This document shows positions 35,828-51,271 of a DNA stretch of 64,000 nt, in pieces. The notes beneath the pieces were generated by a model. It saw only the letters and a list, made by a program, of their open reading frames with translations, was not told the origin of the DNA and searched no databases. This DNA is from Earliella scabrosa (Eukaryota > Basidiomycota > Agaricomycetes > Polyporales > Polyporaceae). Position 1 is the stretch's first letter, and every line of letters starts with the position of its first letter. A program made the position numbers and the translations under genes. The stretch covers positions 496,001-560,000 of the forward strand of contig JABYQQ010000008.1 in assembly GCA_022605405.1 (NCBI GenBank), read 5' to 3'.

Positions 35828-36632
35828 ATGCTTGCAGCATCCCGCGCAACAACGCTTCGCTCCGTCGCATCCTTCACCGCTCACCGCACGTTGGCCACCG
35901 TCGCCGCTCGTCCTCTAGCCTCCAGCATATACCTTGATCCCGCACGAGCCCAGGACCCATCTGTGACCTCAACCCCTCAGGGCATCTCCTCCAAGCTACG
36001 AAAAGAGCTCGAGAGCGCGTTACGCGTCGACCAGGCCGGTGAACTCGCAGCGAACTGGATCTACAAGGGGCAACATGACGTTCTTGGCCGCGACCCTGCG
36101 ACTGGGCCTCTCATTCAAGTAAGCGTCATAGTTGTCTTCTCCTCTCCCATTGATTGACAGTTCCCAAGGATATGTGGGACCAGGAGAAGAAGCACCTCGC
36201 GGTCATGAACAAGCTTCAGTTACAGCACCATGTTCGGCCAACCGTGCTTTGGGAGCTCGCTCGCATCGGCGGATACGGCCTCGGCGCGGTCACCGCACTC
36301 ATGGGCAAGGAAGCTGCGATGGCATGTACAGAGGCCGTCGAGACTGTAATAGGTGAACACTACGATGAGTACGTACCATCTCACCGCTCGCCGTGCCGCC
36401 TCGTCCCGCTCACCAATCTTCCAGCCAGCTGAAAGCACTGGAGCAATTGCCGCAGGATCACCCGAGCGTACCACTTCTCCGCGAGGTGATCAAGGAATTC
36501 CGAGACGACGAGCTTGAACATCTAGACATTGCCGTAGAGCATGATTCTCAGAAGGCACCTGCGCATGCGCTCCTCAGCACGATAGTCGGGACGGGGTGCA
36601 AGGTTGCGATCGAGTTGTGCAAGCGGTTTTGA
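35828..36632 (+). CDS. COQ7: 5-demethoxyubiquinone hydroxylase Coq7/CLK-1
   Basis: Mitochondrial di-iron monooxygenase for the penultimate step of coenzyme Q synthesis. Exons 35828-36118, 36169-36368, 36425-36632; 232 residues. An Arg/Ser/Ala-rich presequence ([20 protein letters not shown]) precedes the ferritin-like bundle. Di-iron ligands appear as Glu in [11 protein letters not shown], the E-x-x-H pair in MWDQEKKHL, Glu in TVIGEHY, and E-x-x-H in [12 protein letters not shown]. The end [20 protein letters not shown] is characteristic. The acceptor before 36169 is AAG; a CAG eight bases upstream is out of frame. Tail to tail with the NDUFB4-like gene (84 bp between stops). Confidence 0.96.
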
Positions 36633-36716
36633 AGGAGTTGTTCGGGGGTAGAGGAGCAGCAGCATACACTGTACCATAGTAATCGAGGTGCCAGAGCCAC
36701 CGTAATGATCCACCGC

Positions 36717-37193
36717 TCAGTCCGACGCCTCCGGTGCGGGTGCGACGCGTGCAAGGGACTCTGTCTTGCGCTTTCCTGTCCAGTCGTACTTCATCTGCGA
36801 ATGCGAGAGTGAGCGTTCAGCAGGACTGGGGAAGACCTCGACGCACGTCCTGGTTGTAGGCGACAGCAAAGACGGCTACAGGGAAGACAACCATACCGAG
36901 GATGGATTGTCGAGCAGTCCGGGAGTTGAAGCGGAAGTGCTTGTACACCGCTTCACGCTGGGTAATGGTAATATTGTCTAGTAGGAATGCGAACGACGTG
37001 GAGGTAAGGCTGAACACGCACCATGGTGTTCCACCGCTCAACGGCGGGGTCCGTCTATCGCCATTGGCATCAGCGAGCGGTCCCTTTGATGATGTATGCA
37101 TGTCCAATCACCTTCGTATATCCTGTGCAGCGCCATGGCGGGTCAGAAAGGGGCAAGGAGGGGATGAGCGAGGTGCGCACCGTGTCCGGCCAT
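36717..37193 (-). CDS. Complex I accessory subunit B15 / NDUFB4-like
   Basis: Small single-span membrane-arm subunit of mitochondrial complex I. Five exons: 37193-37181 (13 nt), 37122-37112 (11 nt), 37054-37022, 36957-36847, 36794-36717; 81 residues. The joined protein starts MAGHGYTKTDPAVERWNTM and continues REAVYKHFRFNSRTAR, a hydrophobic segment (ILGMVVFPVAVFAVAYNQ) and a basic tail DWTGKRKTESL. The MAGHG...DPAxExW...MRE...Y.HFR....R pattern and the size match fungal NDUFB4/B15 sequences as I remember them. The two tiny first exons are supported because together they restore the conserved N-terminus and keep phase. An ORF-based gene finder would probably miss this gene. Confidence 0.78.
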
Positions 37194-37323
37194 GGTGGAT
37201 GCAGTCACAGTTGTTGCCGCAAACTGGCGCCCATCACTTGACCTCCAACCACGACGATCGCTCATTTCGAGCTCCTCCCCAAGCACCTCTGCTCTCTCAT
37301 ATCCGCCCCGGAACATAAGCCGC

Positions 37324-40139
37324 ATGGCCTACAACAGAGAATGGGACAAGGGCAAGCAAACCGAATTCGGCTGGCAGCCGGGTCCACGATCCAACACGCA
37401 CATGCGAGACGAGGAGTACTGGGGAGACAGTAAACGGAGAAAGTACAACGACGGCGTGCGTACACTCCTCCGTAGCGCACTCAGCGGTTGATTGAAGACG
37501 GTCTTCTCAGGGATACGACGCGTCGCAGGGCTACGACGACTCTGGCTACGACAGCCGTCAAGGCGGTTGGGAGCAGGGCGGCCACTGGCAGGACGACCGC
37601 AACCAGAAGGGCGGCGGAGGCTTCAACAAGAAGCGGCTCGCTCCTAGCGAGCCCAGTCCGCACGTCATCTTCCTTGGTCTTGACCCAGATTTCACCGAGT
37701 CCGACGTGAGTCTTCATTGCCCTCCTTCCTCGTAACGCGCAGTCCCTCCCCTGACGCTCACACCAATTCTGACGCCGGACCCTCCTCAGATGCAAGCCTA
37801 CCTGACGAGCAACAGCTGCAGCATCGAGTCGGTCACTATAATACGAGACAGATCTACAGGCACTACCCTCCTCCTTCATAGCGTTCCGCAGTGCATTGAC
37901 GTCTTCTTTCTCCCCGCCCCCTCCCGCCTCGACATTCGCGCGTAACCCGTCGCTTTTCGCGTCACTGCATCGCAACAGGTGTATCCAAGGGATTCGGTTT
38001 CGCTCAATTCACAAGCACCGAGCACGCGCGTGCCTTCGTGGACCCGCTCTTCCCTTTCATCCAGATCCCACCGCCCGCCTCGCACGGTGCCTCCGCGACT
38101 GCCGCGTTCTATAGGGCATTGGAGGCTGGGGTCCCTATTCCCCCAGGAGGCCGACGCGTCAAGATCGATTACTCGCAGAGCGCCGCCCCAGGGGATAGGC
38201 GTCCGAAGGGGCCCTTCCAGACGAACGATGGAACTAGGGACATCGGGAACACGCAAGCTCCAGTGCTCCTCTTCCGTGGGCTCGACCCGCTCTCGGGTCC
38301 GCAGGCGATTGCCCAGGCCATGAAGACGAGCGCGGGCCCAGGTAAAGAGGGCGCGAAGGGCATGCGGAGAATCATCCTCATCAAGGACAAGGTGACCTCG
38401 GCGAGCTGGGGCTTCGCGTTTGTGGAGTTTGTGGACGTTGAGGTGCGTCAAGTCGCGTCTACCATCACGAGCACCGTTGACAGCGGTCGCAGTCCGCGTC
38501 TGCGGTCCTTGCCTCAACCATGTCTCCTCAATTGCACCCTAACGGCTTCCGCATTTCGGACCGTCCGGTCGCTGCTTCGTTCGCACACCCATATTCGTTC
38601 CAACCACTGCCCGAGTACTCAATTCGTGACGATGCGTGCCTCTGGTCCTCTATGTCACTCGGCGGTGTGGAAGGCATGTGGGTCAGATATTGGGACGAAG
38701 CATCTACGGCCGTGGTGCTTGAGTTCAAGGTTGAGGAGCCCGTCAAGCCCACGATAGCTGCGCCCGTTATCAAGGAAAAGAAAGAGAAGAAGAAGAAAGG
38801 TTCGTTGCTTGTAGTGTTCACACGGCAATATCCAGGCACTGAGTAGTTAGCCTCAGACCCGGCTGCCCAATCCACCTCCGGGCCGTCTGCGCTGCCTGTC
38901 TCAGACAAACCCGTCACGCTTAGTTTCAAAGGTGGCTTCTCCATGAACAAACCTGGCCAACCTGGGGCGTCAAAGAAGGCCGTCCCTCTGTCACAGGCTT
39001 TCTCGATGGATGAGGCAGGCGATGGGGATGCAGATCCAACGACCAGCGACGCTACCGCTACGGAGGATCCGAAGGGTTTGTCTGGCTGCTGGGAGACAAA
39101 TGCATGTGCAAGTTGGCTGACAGTGTACCGGCTGGTGTAGTTGCTGCTTCTAAGAGAGTTGCGCCCCTCATCGCGAGTAAAAAGGTAAGTTAACTCACAG
39201 TACAATCAATAGGAGATGGCTGACGCTGCTACAGACGGTCAACAATATCAACAAGTGGAACCAGGTCCAGGACGTTCTACACCACGATGCGCCGCAAGAA
39301 GTACCAACTCCACAACCAGTAGGTCCATTCCTCTTCATTTGCAGATGCACTGGTCTTGAACAACTTCAGGTTGAGACTCCCGCGCCGGCGCCGATCGTTC
39401 CAGTCCAGCCCGTCGTCAAAGCGGCTAGTCCCCCACAAGCAGAGACGGACTTCGAGTTCTCAGACACGGTCGCGCTGACTTGCCTGCTCTGCGCACGGCA
39501 ATTCAAGTCTCTCGATCAACTCAAGCGGCACAACAAGGAGTCGGATTTGCACAAGAAGAACTACAAAGACGCCAACCTCCGCGACGTCGCTCGGGAGAAA
39601 GCCAAGGTTGCACGCGCCAAAGCCGAGCAGCAACAGCAGCCCAAGTACCGCGACCGAGCGTCTGAGCGCCGCGTCATGCACAACCAGCCTGATGTACCGC
39701 GACCCACTCCCGCCGAGCTTCCCGCGAACAAGCGTAAAGCGGAGGGTCCTCGCGCACCGTCGCCACCGCCTCCTCCACCACCCAACCCGGGGCAGGATGA
39801 GAAGAACGTCGGCAACAAGTTGTTGAAGATGATGGGCTGGAAAGAAGGACAGGGTCTTGGGACGGGCGGTGAGGGACGAGTGGAGCCCATGTAAGTCGCT
39901 TCTTCCCTCCCGCACCATTCTGCGTATTTTTGCTGACCTCTGGCATTCCCAGACAAACTGCCATCTATGCTGCCGGCGTTGGGCTAGGTGCGAGCAAGGC
40001 GAAGGATATAAGCAAGTTGGCGAACGATTACTCTGGATATGTGAGCCTCGCCAAGGATGCTGTAAGGATCACCTCTCTACCTATCCCGTGCAACTCTTCT
40101 CATCATCCGTCTTAGGCTCGGGAGCGATATGGCACCTAG
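37324..40139 (+). CDS. RBM5/RBM10-like splicing factor (RRM, C2H2 finger, G-patch)
   Basis: Nuclear RNA-binding protein of the RBM5/6/10 type; family members regulate spliceosome assembly, and the G-patch activates a DEAH helicase. Exons 37324-37455, 37511-37705, 37790-37859, 37979-38442, 38493-38799, 38851-39075, 39141-39184, 39235-39318, 39370-39890, 39953-40061, 40116-40139; 724 residues. Order: Tyr/Gly/Gln-rich N-terminus; RRM1 (PHVIFLGLDPDFTESDMQAY ... SKGFGFAQF, ~93-170); a second RRM-like region (VLLFRGLDPLSGPQ ... SWGFAFVEFVD, FRISDRPVAASFAHPYSF); Lys-rich linker; C2H2 finger CLLCARQFKSLDQLKRH...H (~545-568) of the RBM5/10 type; and a G-patch (KMMGWKEGQGLGTGGEGRVEP). The intron after 37859 has a GC donor (GCACTA). 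Convergent with the GH3 gene. Confidence 0.88.
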
Positions 40140-40415
40140 GCATCTTCATCGTCGTACCCCGTAGTATCTTGCCTCCAGCTATTGTAGTGTTCTTCTATGC
40201 TTTGCTTACCTGTGTTCCTCTGCTATATGCAATAAGCACTCCTCACGTCTTCGTGTTACGCACCGAATGAGTCGTTGGGTCTGCTCAGAGGTGGGAAGCC
40301 TGAGCTTACCTCAGATCGACGGAACATGAGACTTGTACTCGGATTGTGATGGCTTCTCAGCAACTCGCCCAAATTCTCAGTCGTACATTACATCAGGATT
40401 CTCTTCTCAAGCATC

Positions 40416-43400
40416 TCACAGGCCAACCCAAGTGAAGCCTTCCTCCAGCGCAAACTGGCCCTCGAGGACCATGTCCGTGCTGCTCTTCCCGACATGCACG
40501 CCGTAGTTCCCAGGAACAGCCTTCCACTGTTGCCCGCGCGTGTCCCACCATGACACGGCGTACTTGTCTAGAGTCACCGTGACCGTCTTGCTCTCGCCCG
40601 GGGCGATATCGCGTGCTTTGGCGAACCCGCGCAGCTGCAGCCTGGGGGTTGCCAGCCCAATGTCCGGGATCGAGATGTACACCTGAACGACCTCGGAGCC
40701 GGCTACGGATCCTGTGTTGGTGACCGTGACGGACACATCGAGTGCGAAGTCGGCGCCCTTGGAGATGGAAGACGGTGAAATGAGGAGATCGGAGAACTTG
40801 AACGTCGTATACGACAAGCCGTGGCTGGCATACGTTGCGATGAGAAGCTCGCTACTTCACGTAGTCTCAATGGTCCACGTACCCGAATGGGAACAGCGGC
40901 TTCACGCCCTTCACTTCGTAGCCCTTGTACCCGACATATAGATCTTCGCGGTAGTGGATCTGCCCGTTCTCGCTCTTGAAGTTCGGGTACGCAGGGATGT
41001 CTTGCACGCGCACGGGGAGCGTGAGCGGGAGCCGTCCACTGGGGTTGATCGTGCCGTATATGACGTCCGCAAGCGCGTTCCCGACCTCGTTGCCAGAGTA
41101 CCACGCTTGTATGATGCCGTTCACGTCGTTCACCCATGGCATCGCGACGGCAGAGCCCTGCAACCAACGTCAATGACAGGACTAAGATGGCCTATGGATT
41201 ACTCACCGCCTGGAGACACACGATGGTATTAGGATTCGCCTTTCCGACGCGGGCGATGAGCTCGTTTTGTCTCCCGGGCATATCGAGCGTGGGCCGGTCG
41301 AAGCCTTCGCTCTCCCAGTCAGGGGACAGACCTGCCACGACGATGACAGCGTCCGACTCAGCCGCAAGCTTCTCAGCTGCGACAAGAGCCTCCTCCGGGT
41401 CGATCTTCTCGCATCCGCCCAGCCGCTGAATAGATATTATCAATCGTGAATTGACCCCTAGACCAAGATGAGGGCGGGAACGCACCACTCCGCGCATGAG
41501 CGCAGGTTGCGACCGGTCTGCCTCGGGACCCTGTGGAGGCTTCGTGTTGGTGTACTCAACAAGAATGTCGACCGGCTTGCCAGCCGTGAGTGATATGGTG
41601 CCCATCTCTTCCACAGTGCCTTGTCTGTAAGAAAGGCTCAGCGACAACGACGGGGTGCCACGTAGGATGGGGATCTGACCCGTAGAAAAAGTCTCCCGGC
41701 CGTTGCTTCGTCCAGTTGTCGATCGTGAGCTCGCCGTTTACAAAGAGCTTCGCGCGTCCAGCGACGGTGAGGCCAAGTTGATACTCGGCCGTCTTGTCCA
41801 TCGTCAAGCTGCCACGGAGCTTGATGGTCCACGTCGGCGTGAGGCCGGTAGGTAAGAAATCGTTCAGCTTGACACGGGTGTCCTGTAGAACAAAGTCCTG
41901 AACGGACTCCCCGATCGGGTTCCCATTTTCGTCGTGATTGTAGAACGAGCATAGCCAGCCTGGCTGACCCGATGGAGTTTTCAGGTTCGCTTCCAGGGTT
42001 GGCGTGTACTTGTATGCTGGGACTGCGTCAACACACGTCGAACAGAGAGACCTAGGCAATACGCACAATAGCATCCAACTTCGTACTTGAACTCGATCCC
42101 TTCCGGTGCATTGTCCACGAGCCCCGCATAGGGCGTGATGATATAGGTGGCTTTCAAAGCTGCAGACCCACCGCCGGAGATCACCCTGTCCTTCACATTA
42201 GGACCAATCAAGGCGACTTTCTTGATCTTCCCAGCTTTCACTGGCAGCACCTCCGCATCGTTCTTGAGCACGACCATACCCTCCGCGGCCAGCTTCCGGG
42301 CAAACGCACGCGCCTCCGGCGAGTCGCGCGAACGCTCAACGCCATCCCCAAAGACGACCGCAGGGTTGCGGCGCGCCTGCCGTTGGACGAAGCTGAGGAT
42401 ATGCGTCGCACACTCGTCGAGCGCCGGGTCAAGAACTTTCTGGCAAGAGAGCATGTGTCCAACAAGGAGTGGGGTACGCCAGCGCGGCGGACCTGGCATC
42501 TCGAGGTCCAGTCCAGCATTGATAGCGAGATCGACGCTGTACGTCCCGAACCTGGAATGCGATGGAGGATGAGATTGACAGGCAGGCAGGGCGAGCTGGA
42601 AGCGCACCAGTCGCTCATGACGATGCCGTCGAAGCCCCATTCCTTCCGGAGGATGCCCTGGAGGAGAGCCGGATTCTCGGCGCAATGCACGCCGTTAATT
42701 CTTCCGTATCTAATAATGGCGCGTTAGCAAGCACGAAGGCGGAAAGTGACATCTACCAACGAGGTCATGTAGGCCCACGGCTTCGCCTTCTTCTGAGCCA
42801 GCATGAAGCTGCCATGTATATCAGCAATGTGCACCGTACTGGACAAAGCTGCTCCAGGGCGCACGGATATAGATAGACCTCGCGCAAAGCGCGGTCGGAC
42901 ATAACGGACTCTGCAGCGGTCCGCTCATGTTCCTGATCGTTACCGACAAAGTGCTTGATCGTAGAAGCTACGCCCTGAGACTGGAGGCCCTCGACATATG
43001 CGGCCGCCATCATGCCTGACACGCGGGGTCAGTTCTTCCTTTTCTAGCCAGCGTATATCCGCAGGGATTACCTGAAAGATGAGGGTCTTCTGAGAAAGAC
43101 TCAAAGGCACGTCCTCCGAGAGGGTTGCGCTGGATATTGCAGGTAGGGGCAAGCAAGATAACGGATGACTTGATTTTTGCCTCTTCTCCGAGAAAGACTC
43201 CAACATTGTGCAGCATCTCGGTATCAAAGGTAGAAGCCATTGAGGTGGCACACTGTCATAGCGCTGCTTCAAATATCGTCTAGTCTAGCCCCAGATTGGG
43301 ACTCACGGGCAGACATTGCGCTGGGGTAGACACGAAATGGGATGAACCTCTCACTCCCTGAATCACAGCAAGCAATTGAGCACAACGGGGCACACGGAGA

Positions 43401-43572
43401 GACAAACGCAACCAACATTAGGGCCATCGCTCATGCGCACTGCAGGAATGCCCAGCCTGTCTACAGTCCTGGTGTTCCACCAGTTGGGACCGGCGAGGAG
43501 GGAGATCTTCTCCTCGGTCGTAAGTTTCTTGACGAGTTCGGAAACAGATGCCTCGAGGAAGTCGCGAGACAT
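40416..43572 (-). CDS. GH3 beta-glucosidase with PA14 domain (probably intracellular)
   Basis: Family 3 glycoside hydrolase hydrolysing cellobiose and related beta-glucosides. Twelve exons: 43572-43417, 43357-43307, 43252-43072, 43015-42865, 42808-42761, 42709-42608, 42551-42067, 42016-41680, 41624-41486, 41425-41207, 41157-40883, 40824-40416; 850 residues. The (beta/alpha)8 domain has [28 protein letters not shown] (substrate/acid region) and the nucleophile Asp229 in GIVMSDWFGTYS. The second domain carries KNDAEVLPV and [11 protein letters not shown]14 module (~395-545, [16 protein letters not shown] ... [10 protein letters not shown]) is inserted, then [25 protein letters not shown] and a fibronectin-III-like C-terminal domain. 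No signal peptide is visible ([17 protein letters not shown]), so cytosolic action is inferred. Confidence 0.94.
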
Positions 43573-44157
43573 GGCGCCGTGTGCTCTGTGTCGAGCTCGG
43601 AGGAGCGGGGAAGCGGGGGATGAGTGGGCCCTGTGTAGTGCTTATATGACGATCGTGTGCGGAGAAACCTCGGGTAAGCCTATGAGTAACTTCCGGGCCG
43701 TAGGCAGCAAAAGACGACTGCGTTTACGCACTGACTCAGCCCTTCTCCATGCAGGTAAGTTCCTCCAAGCCTCAAGCAAGGTGAGGTTGTTGGGTGTCAG
43801 ACGCAGGTGAGACGGGAGATCGTATGGGTATGCCGTGAATCTACGTGTCGGATACTGATGTGTAGTCGAGCTTGCAGACAAGACATTGTGCCTTATGTAT
43901 GTGGTGGAAATATCGAACGAGGTTCGGCCTGGAGAAATAGACCAAGTAAGTAAGGTCATGAGGTGGGGATGTGAGACTCGCGCCGAGCGCAAACCACCCT
44001 TCGGCGTTAGCGCTAGCCTGTAGGCGCCCGTGAAGATCGATCGGCGTCGGCCGAGCCATTCGAGCATCGTCCTGAACGTTCATCTCGACTGCCCGTCCTG
44101 CCTGGAATGAATATAAGTTTGCGCCTCCACCTAGTCCGAACATCAACATCTTGAGCC
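43573..44157. promoter_or_regulatory. Divergent promoter GH3 / UPF0538 gene
   Basis: These 585 bp separate two divergent starts. On the minus strand a CATATAAG-type TATA element lies at about 43,641-43,649, 70 bp before the GH3 ATG; on the plus strand ATATAAG lies at about 44,110-44,116, about 45 bp before the UPF0538 ATG. Positions fit core promoters but are motif-based only. No gene was seen in between. Confidence 0.4.
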
Positions 44158-44872
44158 ATGTCTTCCGGCGGCATCTCTGATATCCCCACCAACCTCGCTC
44201 TGCCCAAGACAGATGCAACGCTCACCATCCGTGTGATCAAGTCCTTCGAGTACCGCACAGAGAAGAGCCTCGTCCTTCATCACGTCAACCTCGAGGAGAC
44301 AACCGTGGGGCAACTGAAGGACAAAGTACGGGAAGGTAATCCATGTTCCCATTCCGCTTCAGTCTTCCAGCCCAATAAATCTCGTAAACTCTCCTTCAGC
44401 AATACAGACTCAAGCCGGATGGAAGCCATATCGCAACGCGGTACTTGGTAAGTCTTGCTTACGCCTCCACAGTTCCGTCCTCCTCTGAGCATGGCTGCGT
44501 AGACACACTGAAGCTGTACACGAAGGCGCACGGTGCCAAGGTATGACCAGCATTCCTGTCGCCGTCTTAATGAAGGCCTGATGGGAGCAGACCACGAATC
44601 TCATCATTAACATGGATCACGACGAGTGGATATTCGAAGATGATTCGGGGATTCTGGCTGATCTGGGTTTGGGTGAGTCTTGCGCCTGTGGATGTCTCAC
44701 ATTAGCAAGTGTTGCTGAACGGCTTTCCTGCAGAGAATGAATCGGAGGTCAGCTTCTTCAATAGGCAGGCTTACGAAGAATTCAAGAAGCATCCTGATGT
44801 GCGTGTTGCTTTTCTCTCTACGCGACTTTACGCTCAACAATGCGATCTTCTCAGACCAAATGGGAGAGTTAG
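44158..44872 (+). CDS. UPF0538 family protein (C2orf76-like)
   Basis: Small conserved eukaryotic protein of unknown function with a predicted ubiquitin-like fold. Exons 44158-44335, 44400-44447, 44503-44540, 44591-44672, 44734-44798, 44855-44872; 142 residues, normal for the family. Conserved blocks: TLTIRVIKSFEYRTEKSLVL, HHVNLEETTVGQLKD, GWKPYRNAVLDTLKLYTKAH, GAKTTNLIINMDHDEWIFED, ENESEVSFFNRQAYEEFKKH. The final coding exon is only 18 nt. It is divergent from the GH3 gene and followed 283 bp later by the Mis14-like gene in the same direction. Confidence 0.9.
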
Positions 44873-45155
44873 AGGGAGGTGAAGAACTGTATTCTTGTCT
44901 GTTGTACTCTATTGCTGCTTTTGGGACTTGTGTTGCTCTGTATCCGTTACTGTGTACGATCATATAGTTCTTGTATCGTCTTCTCGAGTTCTCCATCAGC
45001 TCTGCCAAATTCAAACTGTAATGTCGTTGCTGCAGTCCTCGACTCGGACGCGTCGACGATGTGACTGACGCGTGACGACACGCGCCATGGGCGGCCTCGC
45101 TAGAGCCACAACTTCCACCTCCTCGCCCGCGCCGCCCTTGCATATCCTGACGACA

Positions 45156-46029
45156 ATGGCTGCTGTCGACTCGCAGCGTGAAGACCTTCCCCGCATCTCC
45201 GTCGAAACTCTCGACGACTGGCGGCGCATCAAGCGAAACTACACCCTCGCCGCCCTCACTGCCCTTGACGAGCAGCTCAGTGGCAACAACTCTGCCGAGG
45301 ATCGTCAAGTCCTCCTCGCCCATCTCCATCGTGTGTGTTCAAGCGAAACATTTGTGCGGTAGAAGAACGATGCTCATCATCAACCTGAACCCAGTTCATT
45401 GACAAAACATTCGAGATGGCGCGGCCGAACGTGCGAGTGAACGGTCAGAACCTGGAGGACCTCAACGAGGACGAAGTCGGTGAGTTCGCTCGCGCTCTAT
45501 TGCTGGAGTATCTCCTCACCCCTTCTCTCTCTATCCGGACCAACCACGCGTCAGATACAGAGCCATTCGACGAGGGCTTCGACCGACACATCTGGTCCCT
45601 ATCCGACCAAAGCTTGCGGTGGGATCTTCAGATTGCAAAGGAGCGCCGCACGAAACCCGAGGAGATAGAGAAGCAAATGCGCGAGCTACTCGCAGCCCAG
45701 CAGGAGCTCGACGCCGAAGAGGCGGCTGCGATGGAAGAAGTGGCTGATGTAGATGGCAGGGCGCAGGCAGACAGTGCGTGGTTCACTTACTTCCCCTTCA
45801 CCTCTGGTCCTCACCATGACTTAGTTCCGGCTGCTGCATACGAGCGGATCAACGAGGTTGCTGCGCAGACGTTCGCCTTAGCAGAGGAGTTGAAGCAGGT
45901 ACGTCTACGTCGGGCGTTGGAACGTGCCCGACAAAGGCTGACCAAAGGGCATAGGCTGTTCCTGTACAACTAGAACGCACAGAACGCGTGAAGACAGTCG
46001 CGGAGGAGATCAAGTCATTGAAGATGTAA
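45156..46029 (+). CDS. NSL1: Kinetochore protein Mis14/Nsl1-like (MIND complex)
   Basis: Probable subunit of the Mis12/MIND complex that links CENP-C and Ndc80 at kinetochores. Exons 45156-45332, 45395-45479, 45555-45773, 45825-45898, 45955-46029; 209 residues. The order of features fits Mis14: an N-terminal helix (ISVETLDDWRRIKRNY), the TFEMARPNVRVNGQNLEDL segment, then DTEPFDEGFDRHIWSLSDQS and a long charged coiled coil (AKERRTKPEEIEKQMRELL, QQELDAEEAAAMEE) ending in a basic helix. Two earlier in-frame ATGs (45072 and 45087) exist; 45156 was preferred because the conserved-looking part begins there. The family call comes from recalled motif pattern, so moderate confidence. Convergent with GAR1 (142 bp). 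Confidence 0.66.
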
Positions 46030-46171
46030 TATCATGCACATATACCCACCGTTGTAGCCTTACTTCAACCATTCATTCTCATTTGGGAGGGGAGGAGGTA
46101 ATGGAGCGCAGGAAAGCATGGAAATGATAGCAAACAAACTCGTACAACATCGTACCTGCACATGTACAGTT

Positions 46172-46966
46172 TCATGACCCGCGACCACGACCGCCCCTTC
46201 CTCCGCCGAAGCCTCCGCCAAAGCCTCCGCCATAGCCGCGCCCTCTGGGTGCTCCCCGCCCACCCCCAGGACCGCCCCTCCCTCGTGGTGCACCACGCCC
46301 ACCAAAACCACGTCCGCCGCCTCGGGGACCTCCACGACCACCAGGTCCGCCACGTCCTCTGCCTCCCGCACCCCCACGCCCGCCTGCCCCTCGGGGCTTT
46401 TTTACGCCTACGAGAGGGCAGCGAGAGATCAGAGCAATTCCAGCAAGCGCGCCGTCCATCTCAATACTCACCGACAACCTTCGGCTTGGGCAGGAACCGC
46501 TCGATGGGTAGGAGCTTGTCTCCGCCAATGTACACCTTGTCGCCCTTCTTGAAGCTGCTTGCGACCATGCCCTCGCCCATCTTGACCGAGAAGTAGACCT
46601 CGTTGATGGGCCCGAGAATCTCGTCCACGCGACCAATGACCGATTTATTTTGGAGGTAGATGGGCGCGTTGAAGTAGGGCACCTTGTCTGGGATCGTGGA
46701 CTGACAGAGCATCTCGTCCTCGACTGCGTGCATGAACGCGCCCATCTCTGCATTGCAGGAACTTGAGCGAGGGATATGGAAAGCGAGAGAGAGTAGAGCG
46801 TACCAAGCACAGTGTCTGGAGGGCCCATATCCCTCTGCTGGAATCCCCCTCTCCCGCCTCCGCGGCCTGCAGTCCATCATGTTTCTGAGCACTCGACGAT
46901 TCGCTTCATTTGTCCAGACGTACCTCCACCGCGACCGAATCCCCCGCCTCTGCCTCCCCTGCTCAT
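46172..46966 (-). CDS. GAR1: H/ACA snoRNP protein Gar1
   Basis: Core protein of H/ACA snoRNPs that directs rRNA pseudouridylation in the nucleolus. Exons 46966-46924, 46866-46804, 46747-46472, 46407-46172; 205 residues. N-terminal GAR domain ([27 protein letters not shown]), the central beta-barrel ([60 protein letters not shown]) and a long C-terminal RGG-rich tail ending [10 protein letters not shown]. The first intron falls within the GAR repeats and the short exons keep phase. The start is 223 bp from the divergent PEX6 start. Confidence 0.96.
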
Positions 46967-47189
46967 GTTTCGGACCCTTGTTCAAGACGTTGCCCGAGGC
47001 AATCACAGATTCAGTGGCAGAATGTTGCAGCCACTGAGAGAGGTCCCGTGCTAAGCTGGATAGCAGACCGGGACAAGGACGTGCGTGAGCCGAAGGCAGG
47101 AACGAGGATGGATGAGCGTGAAAAGTGTGCAGCACGGGCGCCTCTCCTGTGTCCGTACTTGAGTTGCGCGTGTGGATCGCCCGTCCGCC

Positions 47190-51271
<4,082 letters not shown>

